In this document: piece by piece, positions 48,859 through 61,003 of the stretch
Position numbering within the stretch: the first letter of the stretch is position 1
Layout of the letters: the number at the start of each line of letters is the position of its first letter
The notes under the pieces: model-generated
What the model saw: the letters and a program-made list of their open reading frames with translations, nothing else
What the model was told of the DNA's origin: nothing
The model's database searches: none
Assembly: GCA_025024175.1 (NCBI GenBank)
Contig: QCXZ01000075.1
Location: 372,001-436,000 of the forward strand
DNA from: Rhyzopertha dominica
Taxonomy: Eukaryota; Arthropoda; Insecta; Coleoptera; Bostrichidae
Direction of reading: 5' to 3'
Length of the DNA stretch: 64,000 nucleotides
Made by a program: the position numbers and the translations under genes

Positions 48859-51800
48859 ATGACAGACGAGAATATATTCCTCTTTGTACCCAATATCATA
48901 GGTTAGACATTTCTCGTAACTACAATCTATATTCCTTCGAAAACAATCACAATTCTTGTGTATTCTTTTAGGGTTCGCCCGTGTCGTCCTGGCAATCATC
49001 TCATTTTATTTCATGCCGACTCACTACATAATCGCAAGCGTATGCTACATAGTGTCCGCACTGTTAGATGCGTTCGATGGGCATGCAGCGCGATACTTTA
49101 ACCAGAGCACTAAGTTCGGGGCGATATTGGACCAGCTGACGGACAGATGCGGCACTATGTGTCTGTGTGCCGTGCTCGCACACTTTTATCCGCAGTACAT
49201 GTTCTTTTTCTTGCTGTCGATGACTGTAGATATCGCGTGTCATTGGATTTACTTGCATACGTAAGTAAAACGGCTGAAAGGATATATTATAAGTAATTAT
49301 CGTAGCAATAGATTGAAAAACTGCGTCTCTATTTCAATCTATAATTGGCTATTGTCTGGACACTGATATTACATAAATAACATGAATTTTTTAAAATTAT
49401 TAAAGCAAAGTAACGAAAATTTTNAATTGTTAAAAACTAAACTATTACAGACTGCCGACGATGTTGGCAATTTTTCTGAATGAATAATAAGTATCCAACC
49501 ATGAAAATGACAAAATTGACAAATTTTTGTTGCAGAAGAAGCTTAATAAAATTCTCGAGTGAAATAAATATAAATATTTTTTTTATTTACATAACTTTTA
49601 GGTTGCATAATTGTTGGTTTGTTTAATACTCTCAGTTTGAAGATTTTATATCTGACCATTTATTGATGGAATTCAATTTTTGTTGTATATAATACATTTC
49701 TAAAAAATAAATGTTTTGATTTATAAAGGTCCAGTATTTCAAATTGAAGTATTTAAGAACCAAAAGAATGCCCCGTATTTGATGTATGTTGAGCTAGAGA
49801 ACAATAATCTGGATGCAGACAAATTTTGCTACCATGTATTCCATGTGTTGTAAAGACTGCATGGTTTGTCACATATAAACTGAAGGACTCTCAAGTAATT
49901 CAACACTATAGATAACACATTTTTTTTTAATTTTTATCAATTTTATCTTAAAGGTTTGAGAACAAATTTTTATTAGTTTTTATATAGTCTTGTAGCAAAC
50001 TACATTAATAATCAAAGAAAATTAACTATGTATTTTTTTTGTCCTGACAGTTCTGCCAATTATGGTCCAGGATATAATAGACACAGTTTACCAATCTGTC
50101 GTTCCATTTAGACCATACACTCTTACCATCTTCCGAAGATAAATATTGATAGTAATAAATCGTTATTTTCAGAAACAATTCTGCTCTTTCTCACACTGTA
50201 CAATTGGCCTCATTTGCTGCTGTCCTCCTGCTGTAACAATATTTAGACTTTTAATGTCAAGCCGTCACTTTGTGTGAGGTTTCGTTGTTGCCCAAAAACT
50301 CTTTAGTTTTATTAGATTCCATTTTTTAATTACGCTTTGTAACCTAAGAGACTGATTTGAATTGTACGATGCAACGTATCGCAACAATATAAAACATTGA
50401 TAGCAGGTGTCAGAGTATATTCCATGCCTATGTAAGCACAATGTGTTAGCACAGAAGTCATTTTTTTTTGTTTCAGTAAAGCAGGTTTCAGATTGACTGG
50501 ATCTGCATCTGACAATATTAACATGTACAAAATATGTACTCTGATAAAATGAACCGCAAGTTTTGTGTGGGAGATTTATTGAAAAACACATAAAACTCTA
50601 GAACTATTTTAGAAGCTGTAGTAACAAATAACATTATCATTCAGAAAATTCAACTTCTTCATTGCCGGTTTTTTTTGCCAACCATTTTATCGATTTCTGC
50701 ATTTGTTTGTCGAAAGCAGTTGGTCCAATTTTAAGGGGTAACTGTCTATAGTGATTGCTTCCACATTTACATTATACATTTTTCATTTTTCGTTGATAGT
50801 TCTAATAAGTTTTAGTGAATACTTTACTGTAGTAAAGCAAGTTCGATTGTTTTAAAAATGCAATGGTATGATGGCAGTTGAAATACGCTATGTTCATATT
50901 TTTGGCCCAAGATATCGGGAACAGAGGTTTCTTCGGCTTATTTCTGGAAAAAAACAAGTACATCAGTAACATAAATACATGATGATTTGTTTTACATACT
51001 CTTTAACTTTTTGCAAACGTTGAGGTTTCAACAGTTCTATCTCAAAATGAATGTTAAGCAGTCAATGTTTGGATTTCCTCCTTTCTTGAAGAATTGACTT
51101 GTTTTCCAGTGCATTGTGTATCGTCTATGATGACGATGACAATTACACTGTAAACTGTCATTTCACCGAGATATTCTGGATCTTGTGGGGTTTTGTTTGA
51201 TCGATAAAAATATTAACTTTCGTTGATTTAACTCATATTATATCTAAGTCTCTTCTAAGTAAACAAATCTAAACATATTTTCACCTTGAAGTTATTTGTA
51301 TGTGTGCAAAAAACGTAGATGCTTTGAAGCAATACCATGATTTTCCATTAAACTTTGAGCAGGGTCTTCTTTAATAGCAGTTTTTCTTTTAGCCTCGTCA
51401 AACGGGTGTATAAAGTTATATATACTTCTAAAAGGAATACACATTAACAGTGTTTTACATACCGGTCTTAACAATTTTGTACATATTTTAAAAGATTGAA
51501 TATGGTGTTGCCTGTACTTGTTAGACTTTTGATTATTTTTATTGTCAAGATTTTTGCATCTAATTCTTTATTGGTATTCTAAATACAATCTTTTTTCCAG
51601 TTCACTACTGCAGGGCAAATCAAGTCATAAATTTATTGACATGTCGGAGAATCCAATCATGAGGGTGTACTATACCAGTCGTCCAGTCCTTTTCTTCATG
51701 TGCTTTTTCAACGAGGCGTTCTATGCGAGTTTATATTTACTGCATTTTTCAGAAGGACCGAAAAGTAAGTAACTGAGGTTTTTTATAAAATCTGTTCTTA

Positions 51801-52072
51801 TTTTATCTTGTTGCCAAAAAATTTATGTTGCCTGTGACACTTAAATAATAACGAATGATAGTATTTGAAGTTGATTATCACCATCTATACATGTTTTGTT
51901 CTGTTCTGTTGCAGTATTGGGTCTCTCCTTGTTCTACGTGGTTGCATACCTTTCTGCACCCATAGCAATTATCAAAAGTGGTATTTCTGTCCTTCACGCT
52001 ATCGTTGCTGCCAAAAATCTGTCCATTATCGATGTGAATGAGCGTAAGGCACTGCATACCAAAGGACAGTAA
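48859..52072 (+). CDS. Pis: CDP-diacylglycerol-inositol 3-phosphatidyltransferase (PI synthase), complete
   Basis: Integral membrane enzyme of the endoplasmic reticulum that condenses CDP-diacylglycerol with myo-inositol to form phosphatidylinositol, the precursor of phosphoinositide signalling lipids. Four in-phase exons: 48859-48901, 48972-49260, 51601-51764 and 51915-52072; 217 residues, the usual length. The CDP-alcohol phosphotransferase motif is complete in exon 2: D-G-H-A-A-R, eight residues, then G-A-I-L-D-Q-L-T-D. The N-terminal MTDENIFLFVPNIIGFARVV is typical of the eukaryotic enzyme. Several hydrophobic helices follow, and a charged C-terminus ends T-K-G-Q. Intron 1 is only 70 bp, while intron 2 is 2.3 kb with no gene seen inside. 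The promoter side carries a CT microsatellite. The nearest clear AATAAA lies about 620 bp downstream. Confidence 0.97.
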
Positions 52073-53379
52073 GTTGTACCAATTAGACCACCCCAGAAAT
52101 TATTCCTAGCAATCAGTGAGTAGTATTTTCGATGAAAAGGTATTTATTATATTCTGTCTGCGAGGATCTTTGTTCAGGGTGTTTTTTATCTTGTTTATGT
52201 ACTTATTTCAAACTNCTTTGTTGTTGTTTATGGTAAATTCAGTTCATATGCTAAAACTAAAAAAATCTCATAAATTTTAAACAACACTTCTATATATTCC
52301 TCAGTATATTCATATAAAATACAATAGNAAAAGGTAATTCTATCCTTGGTAGAGTCAAATGATAATTTATACCTATATGGCCTCATTGCCCAAAAACCTC
52401 TCGTCATAATTTTAGTGTCTTCATATTTATATGTATACAGCTAGATCTATAACGTTTGCCTTTAGAGGCTATTTCTTCACTCTAGCCCTCTAAGGGATTC
52501 CCCTGGATGTGATTTAAGACAGAAAAATTATATGAGTAATATGTTTTCAAGGGTATAGTTTGCCCCATACATGTGATATGTTGCATTTTATTTTACCAAA
52601 AAAAATTATTGGTAGTAGATAGTAATAGAACTCGATTATGTTGTTAAAAGATGGATACTATATGTTATATATGTGTAAAATGTGGATGTTACCCTAATAA
52701 AAAAAGTCTTACCTGTTTAAGTGATCTTTTTTATATTACATGTCATCTGAAAGTGAATTTTTGCATTACAAATTACATTTTTTGGGTCTTTTTTTAATGA
52801 AGCTTAGTTTTTAACTTTTGGTGATATTACTGGCTCTGTATACCACCAAAATCTCTTGTTTGGTGATATTCGTGAGTTTAAAAAAATGTTTTGGACCAGT
52901 TCAACACTGTAACTTCTTGTATGACCCCATAACAATCTTAGAATTATTTAATATTATAAGTATTGTCCAGTATATTTTTTTTTAGAAAAAGACATTTAAA
53001 CACTGAGCTATTTACCAAGTGTGTTAATTCCGACAACTTGCCTACTATATTTCCTATTTTAATAATTAATAAAAAATCTTGAATTAATTTGATTCATATT
53101 TAGTGGACGAAGGTTCATATATTTTTTAGACGCCTCATAAAAAGTTACTCTAATATGAAATGAACATGATATCTTTATCTTTATGTTAGGTTTCTCATTG
53201 AGAATTCTCGACATTATTTTCTGTCAAATCTTTCAATTCGTGGCTACTGCAAGCACTAGAAATTCCCAAAATTAAAGCAACTTAAATGCCTTTACATCAC
53301 TAAGTATTTGTTGAAGCAAATTTACTAATATATTTTTTTATTGATAACGTCGAATAGTTAGACCAAAGTTTCTGCAACT
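52073..53379. other. PIS 3' flank, no gene
   Basis: AT-rich. It contains the probable long 3' UTR of PIS; an AATAAA lies near 52696-52703. Nothing else recognised. Confidence 0.4.
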
Positions 53380-53680
53380 GAATGTACTTGTTCATCAGCC
53401 CATGAATTTACTATAAATTTCTTCATGCCTCTTTTTTAATTTTTCGAGTAATAAATTGACAAAGGTTTGCTCTGCTTAATTTCTTATCTCTGGTGGGGAA
53501 TTTGGAACATCCAAGTCACTTTGCGTTGTTGAGTGCTTTTAGTAAAGCTATTTGTAATTCTTCCTCATTGTTGTTTTGTTATGCAGTATAACTTAATTTT
53601 TAATTATCCCCAGAGAAGTTTAAGGGAGCTAGATCCAGTGACCTAGGAGGGCAACAAATATTTCCGAAAATATTTAGAAA
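53380..53680 (-). mobile_element. Tc1/mariner-type transposase remnant
   Basis: The minus strand encodes C-P-P-R-S-L-D-L-A-P-L near 53630-53660, a decayed SPDLTPLD block. It is followed, in broken frames, by N-E-E-E-L-Q-I-A-L-L-K-A-L, which resembles the segment after that block in this family. Frames are interrupted, so this is a fossil. Confidence 0.5.
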
Positions 53681-54515
53681 CATCTGTTTCAGTTTCAATT
53701 CACGTTACAGAGGTACACAGCTGTGCTTGCTAAAACTAATTATTCTCTTTGATCGTCAATGTTCTGTGGATTAACAGCATGTTTAAGATCCTTTTTTGAA
53801 AATGCACCCTAGTTTCTTAAATTCCTGTCTAAACGTCGGTAGGTGTTACAACAGGTTACCTTCTTTCGGGAAACTGGTTTAAGTATTCAGCTTGAGCCCT
53901 AGTATAGCATTTTTGTTATAAGTACAAAAAGTACTGTACTTTTTACTGATGGAAAACTGTTCAGCTACTTCGAATGATCGCAAATTGAAGATAGTAGATA
54001 AACATGCAGTTCAAAGAACTGTGAAACATGGACAAATGTTTTCCCAAAGCACACTATACTTAGATGAGTGTTTTAGTAATGAAAATTAATTCTAAACTGT
54101 CATGTGGCGTTTCAAATTAATCAGAAAAAAATAGCTGAATGTGAATATGAAAAACATACATTAGGTATTACAGCAATCTTTATGTATTTTAGGCTTGTTT
54201 TTTATTAATTTATTTGACATTATAATTTCTTACATCTGTATTCTTTAGAATTTGACCATCGCCCATGATGGTGGTCATTTTTGTAACACCGAAATTCACA
54301 AATTTTGTTACTAGTCAGTAGGTCATAATTTGATATAAAAAAATCATTAAATTTGGTGATAAATCGCCACCTCTGGCAACACTGTGTTCATTCTAGTCGG
54401 TGTATTCCACGTTTCTATGTTGGTATCCGTGGCAGGTTCAAAATTACCCGACCCTCCCCCGTATTCATCCCCCAGGAATCGAAATAAAACTCGACTCCTA
54501 CGCTAAAAACATAAC

Positions 54516-54521
54516 TTTATT
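54516..54521 (-). terminator. Polyadenylation signal for the small Lys-rich gene
   Basis: AATAAA on the minus strand about 100 bp beyond the TGA of the three-exon gene at 54881-54619. Confidence 0.65.
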
Positions 54522-54618
54522 CCGGTATCTTTGGTACGTACATTGATATAATAATCTTTCAGAATATGCTTAAAACAAACTGGAACCACGAAGTGTCACC
54601 TGCCGTCGTCATCGTGCG

Positions 54619-54881
54619 TCATTTTTTCCCACCTGCAAAAAACGAGCTCACGAGCTACGCCACACAGCAAAAAAAATCGATACCGCTCACCTTTCTTTCC
54701 GCCCTTGGGCGCGTCGCCCTTCGCCCCAGCCGCCTTCTGGTCCCCGCCCTTGGCGGCCCCTGCGGCCGCTGCCTTTTTCTTGAACAGAAAGGAAAAATTA
54801 ACGCACGATGGGGTGGTGTGAGGGAAAGCGCGCGCTTACATCATCCTGACCGCCTTTTCCGCCCTTTCCGCCTTTACCCAT
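54619..54881 (-). CDS. Tiny Lys/Gly/Ala-rich protein, three exons
   Basis: Minus-strand gene of 47 residues. Exon 1 (54881-54840) encodes MGKGGKGGKGGQDD and ends at GAT|GTAAGC. Exon 2 (54778-54691), after a TGTTCAAG acceptor, encodes a stretch of K, A and G with two D-containing spots and ends at AAAG|GTGAGC. Exon 3 (54632-54619) has only 14 coding bases (completing G, then G-K-K-stop) after TTTTTTGCAG. All phases agree, and a polyadenylation signal follows. The region is CpG-rich, as at an active promoter. The composition suggests nucleic-acid binding or an unstructured basic peptide; small lysine-rich proteins of this type exist, but I cannot name the family. Too short for most gene finders. 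Confidence 0.65.
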
Positions 54882-55200
54882 CGTCGATTTGTGTCGACCT
54901 TCGGTTACGACTCGCTTATTTTTGTACGAACTTGAGACGCTTTTCTATTTCCGTACGCGTAAACAGGCCGTCAGAGATGCGACTTTGTTTTTTTCGAAAA
55001 ATCGATCGTCGCTGCCAACTGCTGTCGCGATGCGCGCGTTTGTCGGTAGTTCTAGTGCGCGCGCGGTAGTTCTAACGCTCTGTTGTATTGATCTCTTCGT
55101 ATTAGTTAAATTATTGCCGGTAGTTTAATTTTTATTGGTAGTTTGGAAGGCAAGGGAGAAATAGTTTTAACTTTCGTCGCTGCTCCTAAAAACCATTGAT
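54882..55200 (-). promoter_or_regulatory. CpG-rich promoter region of the small Lys-rich gene
   Basis: Elevated CpG just upstream of the minus-strand ATG, with the phrase CGGTAGTTCTA repeated around 55043 and 55063. Consistent with a promoter; no core element was identified. Confidence 0.4.
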
Positions 55201-55949
55201 TAAATATTGCTAGATAATAATAAGGATAATACGATTTATTTCCAACAGACATTAGTCTATAATGGACAGCAAAGAGACGTCTGCAAGCTAACACGAACAT
55301 TACAATTATTAAAAAGACTGTACAGATTCACGAACCAAAATATATTACAATTATCACATAATGTAGTAAAAAGATTGAAAGGAATAGTATTGAAGAAGCA
55401 TGATCTTTACTGATTTCGGCTGTTTGTCAAGAAAGATATTCAGATCCAAACTGGAGAGCATATTTTACACAAAACTGAACAAATTTTAATAAAACATTCG
55501 TAAATTAATAATGGGTTTAGCCTACATTCTTTCTAGTTAGCTCAAAAATTCCAAAAATTCATGCTTCCAACCAAATTATTTAATATTCTTGCTTTCAATG
55601 CTTCTAATGAATTTTTTAGTTGATTTATGGTGGCATACTGTGTGAGTAAATAATATTTGATAGAATACATTCCAAAAAGGTAGGTAGATAGGTTGATGTA
55701 CACGGCTTTTTCTAATTACACGGTGGTAGATAAAAGGGAGTTTCATGTTTTCACATAATCTTGTCTAGTATAAGTTTGAAGCAAATTTTCAGTAGGGCAT
55801 CACAAATTTAGAAAGCTTCTGAATACAGAAAAATATGAAACCATTAAAAGCTTAAAGATAAGAATTGCTTTTATCTGGAAGCGGACCTGACCTGACAAAT
55901 GAGTTTTAATAGCTTACCTGTAGGTAATTTTTTTTTCTGTTAAAAATTG

Positions 55950-56260
55950 CCTAGAGTTTATAGACAAAATTAAGAACATTAAACTTGAAGAGGGCGAGTT
56001 ATGTTGCTAGTTACATTTGATTTAACATCCCTGTTCCCTAGTGTACTTGTAGATGTAAGGTTAAAATATTTTGAGCATATACTGGTGATTAACAAAATTG
56101 ATAAAATCAACAATCAAGAATATATTCAATTGACCTTGTTATGCATGTTCCAGAACTATTTCTAAATTAATAATGAGTTTTTCATTCAACATGCAGACCT
56201 CTCTCTTGCTGGCCAAATTTATTTATGGGTTGATTAGAAACAGATTTCAGATGTTTGACT
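55950..56260 (+). mobile_element. Penelope-like reverse transcriptase remnant
   Basis: The plus strand shows K-N-I-K-L-E-E-G-E-L, then after a frameshift L-V-T-F-D-L-T-S-L-F-P-S-V, matching motif A of Penelope-type reverse transcriptases (SFDVTSLFTSI). A further segment, F-Q-N-Y-F-stop-I-N-N-E-F-F, matches the usual TYFxFNGEFY. It is broken by a stop and a shift. The DD motif seen in the 18-kb copy is absent. Confidence 0.7.
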
Positions 56261-56903
56261 TAATTAGATAAAAGATTCACTCAAGTGTGAAATTCATGTA
56301 GTATAAATAATGCTCTACTTCCACTAAAGGTCTTCATTTTTAGTTTAACTATCACAGAAGTTATACAAAAGAATTTTCCTTGACAGATTTCTTTATGCGT
56401 TTGTTGTGTAGAATACAAAAGAAGTAATAAATTTAATAATTTTGGATTCAAATTAAATAAATGACATAAGTTATATATACTATTATTTAATCTCCATAAT
56501 TGTTTTACATTAATTACATTACATTAGTAAGTTTGCAGTAAAAGTATTCCTTGAATGTAATAAATAAAAAGAACAGTCATTTAATATTACTTTATAATTC
56601 TACTGATAATAACAAGAACATCAATAATTTTCCTTATTATTTCGTAAAACTTGCAAACTACATGAAATACGTAGTCAATGGTTTTGTAGTGAACATGTCC
56701 CGTAGTAGTTGTTTGTTACGACGGTGATCATTTGACCTACTTAGTAGTTCAAGCGTCGCAGTACAACGAAAATGACAGCTGTTGGATTACGTTGACCACA
56801 GCACAACAGTTTGTATCAAGAATTCACGCGAAAATTGCTATGTTTTAGCAGGAAAAGTGCGATAATGTCCCACAAACGTTGATTTACACCAGAATCCACG
56901 AAC

Positions 56904-59900
56904 ATGGTTAGAATACAGTGGTTGACACGGACTTCCCGCATAGTGGCGATATGCAGTTTCGCGAATTTCATCAACAGCGCCGACAGGGTGATAATGCCCA
57001 TAGCTATAGTCGGTATGACGGACATATTCCACTGGTCACTACACGCCCAGGGCTGGATACTGTATGCCTTCGCTTTCGGTTACTTCACTAGCCAGATCCT
57101 CGGCAGCTTTTNGGTTAACNGGCTGGGGGCGAAGAACATACTGGTTTTCAGCGTGCTGCTGTGGAGCGTTGCGACGTTCGTCACTCCGTTGTTGGCGCAG
57201 AGCATCAGCGCCCTTGTTATATGCAGGATAGTGCTTGGTTTCGCTGAAGGACTCGGGTTGCCCACGATGTTCCAGCTGTTCGCCCATAGCATACCCGTGG
57301 AAGAGAGATCGAGGGCTTTCAGTTATTTGTTGGCTTCGGGATCCGTTGGGCAGACTGTTGCCTCCGTGGTGAGTGGGTGGAGTTTTGTCGTCTTCAAATT
57401 TGGCACATATACGGGGTGTTATACGAATGATAATGACCCAGAGGAAATTAAAAATGCAACCCAAAATACATTTGCAGAAGTAACATTGATAATTGTTCAT
57501 CGTCTTAAAAAATATAAAACGTAGAGAGCTGTATAAATTCATACATTTTGACATAAACTTCAATCATTTGCTTTAAGTAAATTCGGTATTGTAAAACAAA
57601 TTTTATGTTTGAAAAATGTTTATTCAATAAATAATAAATGCTCAAAATGTCGCCCTCCGCTGTTTTCACAAGCTAGAATTCGTGCCCAAAACGATCTTTT
57701 AACGTGCATTAACATTTCTGGAGTGATGGATCTACATGCATCACATATTTTATTTTCTAAATGTTCTACACTTTCAATTGGTGTTTGGTATACTTGCTCT
57801 TTTACCATTCCCCACAGAAAAAAATCCAAAAGAGTAAGGTCCGGGCTTCTCGGTGGCCAAGGATTAATTGAACCTCTTCCTATCCATCGGTTAGGCAAAA
57901 CCAAATCAAGATGATTTCGCACTATTCTATGATAATGTGCAGGTGCCCCATCTTGTTGGAACCATAAAACTTGTCTTACTTGTAAATTTACATTTTGGAG
58001 AAGTATCCATAAAATGTTTCTTAAAAAATTTAGATAAATATTGCCATTTCAACTATCACGAAAAAAATAAGGCCCAACAATTGGATTCCCCAATATGCCG
58101 CACCAGACATTCGTCGAGTAGATAGTTTGAAAATGTCCTCGAATCCAACGTGGATTTTCTTGTGCATAATAATGAGCGTTATGTTTGTTAACTCCACCAT
58201 TATTAGAAAATCTTGCTTCATCTGTGAAGCAAATGTCATAAAATCTCACATTTAAATTTTGGTGTTCCCGCAAAAAGTTACAAAAAGACAGTCTTTTAGG
58301 ATAATCTGTCTCCTTTAAGGCCTGAACCAATTGCAAGTGATACAGATGAAATTGATTGCCTTTAATTATTCGGTGTACTGAAGACAGACTAATACCGGTT
58401 GCTCTTGAGACTACCCTTTGACTAATATGAGGATTTTTGTCAATTATTTCCAATACTCTAATTTCATTGTCAGGGCCTGTTGCTGTTCTTTCTCTTGACG
58501 TTTTCAGTGCTGGCCAGTTTGTCCTTAAAGTTAATTCAAGTCTCTTGAAGGCAGGAGCTCTTCTATTTGGAAAACATCTGTATAAACGGGCAGCAGCGGA
58601 AGCATTTTTCTTGCATTCACCATAAATCAAAATCATATCTGTTTTTTCATCATTTGAATACATTTTGGCTTTTAATAAATACAGTGACATTTTTAAAATA
58701 ATACCATTATGTAAAATAACCACATTGGCCATGAGAATGTATTTTGGGTTGCATTTTTAATTTCGTCAGGGTCATTATCATTCGTGAAACGTCCTGTATT
58801 TTCTATATAATTGTTCATTTCTTGTCCAAATTTAAAGTAATTCCTTCAATGCCAAAGAGCTTTTAAATTATCACTCAGAACTTTTTTTATTTCTGATTAT
58901 TTATAAATCTTGATATCACAGAAAATAAGATCATTAAAAAAATCTTTAAGAAAGGTTCTACTTGTTACATTACATTGGAACAAGCTGTTTTTGAGAAAAA
59001 AGATTTTATCCAGGCGACTTGATTTCATCTCTTTTCCAGGATTTGCAAAGTAAAGTTCTTTGGTAATAAAACTGTATTTAGATCAAGACAGTTTTGACAA
59101 ATTTATTGCAAAAAATATTCAAGTTTATTTACAACTTTAATACAGTTAAACATAATTTATGTTTTACATTAGCGTTTCAAAATTATTTCCATCCATGTCA
59201 CTACACAAATACACTCTTCTAATAAGAAAATTATGACGAATTCTTGCTAATAAACCAACGTTCTGTTTATTTCTTCGTAATTGCCAACGATTCTCAGTCG
59301 TAATTCCTCAATATTCTGAACCGGGGTTTCATACGCAAAAGATAGGTCAGGCAAAGCACTAAGCACTAAGGTGCTCTCTCAATCAGCATTAAAATGGGGT
59401 GGCATTCCATCTTAAATAAGTCACATAGAATTTTTTTCCTTCCAATAAACAGGCAAATTGTTTCATAGATAACCCAAATAAATCTCACCATTCAATCTAG
59501 GAGGAAAAAAATATGGTCCAATTAGATACTAATAATGTTCATTATGATCATTAGATAAATCTTCTCTTCTATTCTATTAAAATTTATAAATAATCACACA
59601 TAAAAAGTTCTGGGTCGTAGGGTAGTTTAATTCCTTAGGCATTAAAAAAAAATTCAAAAATTTGTATGGACCTAACTCAAGAAATTGAAACAAATGGAAT
59701 CTATAATCAGTAATATGAGATATTTAGATCAACAATAATTTCAGAATGTGTAATTGTTTGTAATACATATCAAAATCTGTAACTGGTAATAATGCAATTT
59801 ATAATTGGTAAAATTGGAATCTGTAATCGATAACATCGCAATCTATAGCCAGTAATGGCCCAATCTATCTATAATTTTGTAACTGTAGACAAATATTCAT

Positions 59901-60971
59901 TTTCCTATCCGATTGAATCATAAGACAGTATTTTTTGATGTGAAAATCTTAATGAAAACCCTATCATTTTGTTAAAGACCATGGTTGGTATCATAAAAAG
60001 AGTCATCCGTCTTTTATTATCTTTTGGGCGAATAATCTAGGGAATATTTATCAATAATTCAATTCGAATGTGGAAATTAATTAATTATATTGTGCAGTGT
60101 ATTATTAACTTTGGGAACATTTTATTATTTCAACTTTCCCTTGCAGTTGTGCCCTCATTTATCGTGGGAAGCCTGTTTTTACTGGTTCGGATCAATTGGG
60201 TTCATTTGGGTATTGTTATGGTGTGCATTGTATCCAGAAAACGCTCTTGTATCGGAAGAAACGCTACCTCTACACATGCCAAAGGTAAACAAAGATAACT
60301 TAAGCGTTATGGGTCCACGTAACTTCTTCTGTTACTCAAAATTTCAGGCGGTCAATCGCAGCATCCGTTGGACAGACTTCCTCGTCAGCAAACCGCTGTG
60401 GGCCATCTACACGGCGCATTTTGCCATGAACTGGTCGTCGTACATCATAATGCAGTGGCTGCCCACGTACCTGTCGCGTAGCTTGTCCGCGAACGCCGAA
60501 AGCATCAGCCTCACGGCGGTCCCTTACGTCGTCAATTCGCTGTTCGGCATCGCGAGCGGCCACATCGCCGACGGCCTCCTCCAGAACAAGGGCTGGTCCG
60601 TCCTGAACGTGCGGCGGCTGATGACGAGCGTCGGTCTCGTCGGGCCCGCCCTCTTCCTGGCGATCTTTTGCGTCGTCGACGACCTGTTCTTCGCCGTCGT
60701 GCTCGTCTCGATCTCGATGGGTCTGTCGGCCTGCAACTCGGCGGGCCACCTGAGCAACCACGTCGACGTGGCTCCGAATCATGCGGGAACCACGTTCGCC
60801 ATCAGTAATACGATCGCGACCATTCCGGGTATATTGTGCGGACCGGTGACGGCGTCTCTGGTGACAGCGTCGGAGGGAAGGTGGATCAGGGTGTTCCTGA
60901 CGGCTACGGCGGTTAATTTGACTGGGGCCTTCGTGTATTTCACGAAAAGCGCGTCTACGCAGGTTGTGTAG
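56904..60971 (+). CDS. Major facilitator transporter, SLC17 (anion/nucleotide)-like, complete
   Basis: Twelve-helix secondary transporter, most like the SLC17 organic-anion family (SLC17A9-type); substrate not determined. Exon 1 is 56904-57368, starting MVRIQWLTRTSRIVAICSFA and ending VGQTVASV at donor GTG|GTGAGT. Exon 2 starts at 60147 after CCCTTGCAG (LCPHLSWEACFYWFG) and ends at TAG 60971. The 63 bp at 60285-60347 look like an optional in-frame intron (AAAG|GTAAAC...TTTCAG|GCG): 429 residues if kept, 408 if removed. Family signs include NFINSADRVIMPIAIVGM, GFAEGLGLPTMFQLFAHSIP, FAMNWSSYIIMQWLPTYLSR and ACNSAGHLSNH. The intron carries a mariner-type transposon inserted 43 bp after the donor. 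Two N bases lie in exon 1 (57112, 57119). Exon 2 is strongly GC-rich compared with the window. Confidence 0.88.
57412..58796 (-). mobile_element. Tc1/mariner-superfamily transposon, 1385 bp
   Basis: Complete DNA transposon in the intron of the facilitator gene, opposite in orientation, bounded by TA on both sides (57410-57411 and 58797-58798). The terminal inverted repeats are about 60 bp and imperfect at the tips: CGGGGTGTTATACGAATGAT against CAGGACGTTTCACGAATGAT. It encodes one transposase frame (see 57620-58690). The deleted copy at 29322 belongs to the same family. Confidence 0.93.
57620..58690 (-). pseudogene. DD41D-like transposase with one in-frame TGA
   Basis: Minus-strand frame of 357 codons from ATG 58690 to TAA 57620. 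An N-terminal helix-turn-helix carries the phrase CFPNRRAP, and a second helix region carries [20 protein letters not shown]. The catalytic residues are Asp157 (CFTDEARF), Asp247 (WFQQDGAPAHY) and Asp289 (SPDLTLLDFF). There are 41 residues between the last two, the spacing used to define the DD41D (rosa/Visitor-like) group. The C-terminus has GGRHFEHLL. The only interruption is TGA at 58051-58049, between the first and second catalytic residues; the frame continues intact after it. It is probably inactive, but only recently so. Confidence 0.88.
58797..60146. other. Remainder of the facilitator intron
   Basis: Noncoding. It holds a short piece (about 58812-58870) of the palindromic family at 46836-47254, directly beside the transposon's right end, and a degenerate short tandem array at 59690-59880. 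Confidence 0.55.
59690..59880. repeat. Degenerate ~22-bp tandem array
   Basis: Repeated variants of (G)(C)AATCTATAATCAGTAAT run through this stretch, for example AATCTATAATCAGTAATATG, AATCTGTAACTGGTAATAAT and AATCTGTAATCGATAACATC. The copies have diverged, so this is an old minisatellite. Confidence 0.55.
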
Positions 60972-60997
60972 GTGTTGTTCTTGAGGACTGCGTGTTG

Positions 60998-61003
60998 AAT
61001 AAA
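60998..61003 (+). terminator. Facilitator gene polyadenylation signal
   Basis: AATAAA 27 bp after the stop codon, followed by a GT-rich stretch (TTGTAGTTTGTG), the usual downstream element. Confidence 0.8.

Noticed and set aside
50265..50591. Minus-strand frames within the PIS intron
   Set aside because: Low-complexity, overlapping frames without motifs.
54566..55128. Long plus-strand frames opposite the small Lys-rich gene
   Set aside because: Arg/Leu-rich translations of a CpG-rich promoter; no motif, while the minus strand has consistent splice phases.
57369..57524. C-terminal extension of facilitator exon 1 into the transposon
   Set aside because: A strong GTGAGT donor at 57369 and the family alignment end the exon at V-A-S-V; the extension is transposon terminal repeat.
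60336..60782. 148-codon antisense frame in the facilitator exon
   Set aside because: Mirror effect of G/C-ending codons on the real gene; composition is Arg/Asp/Glu-rich without motifs.
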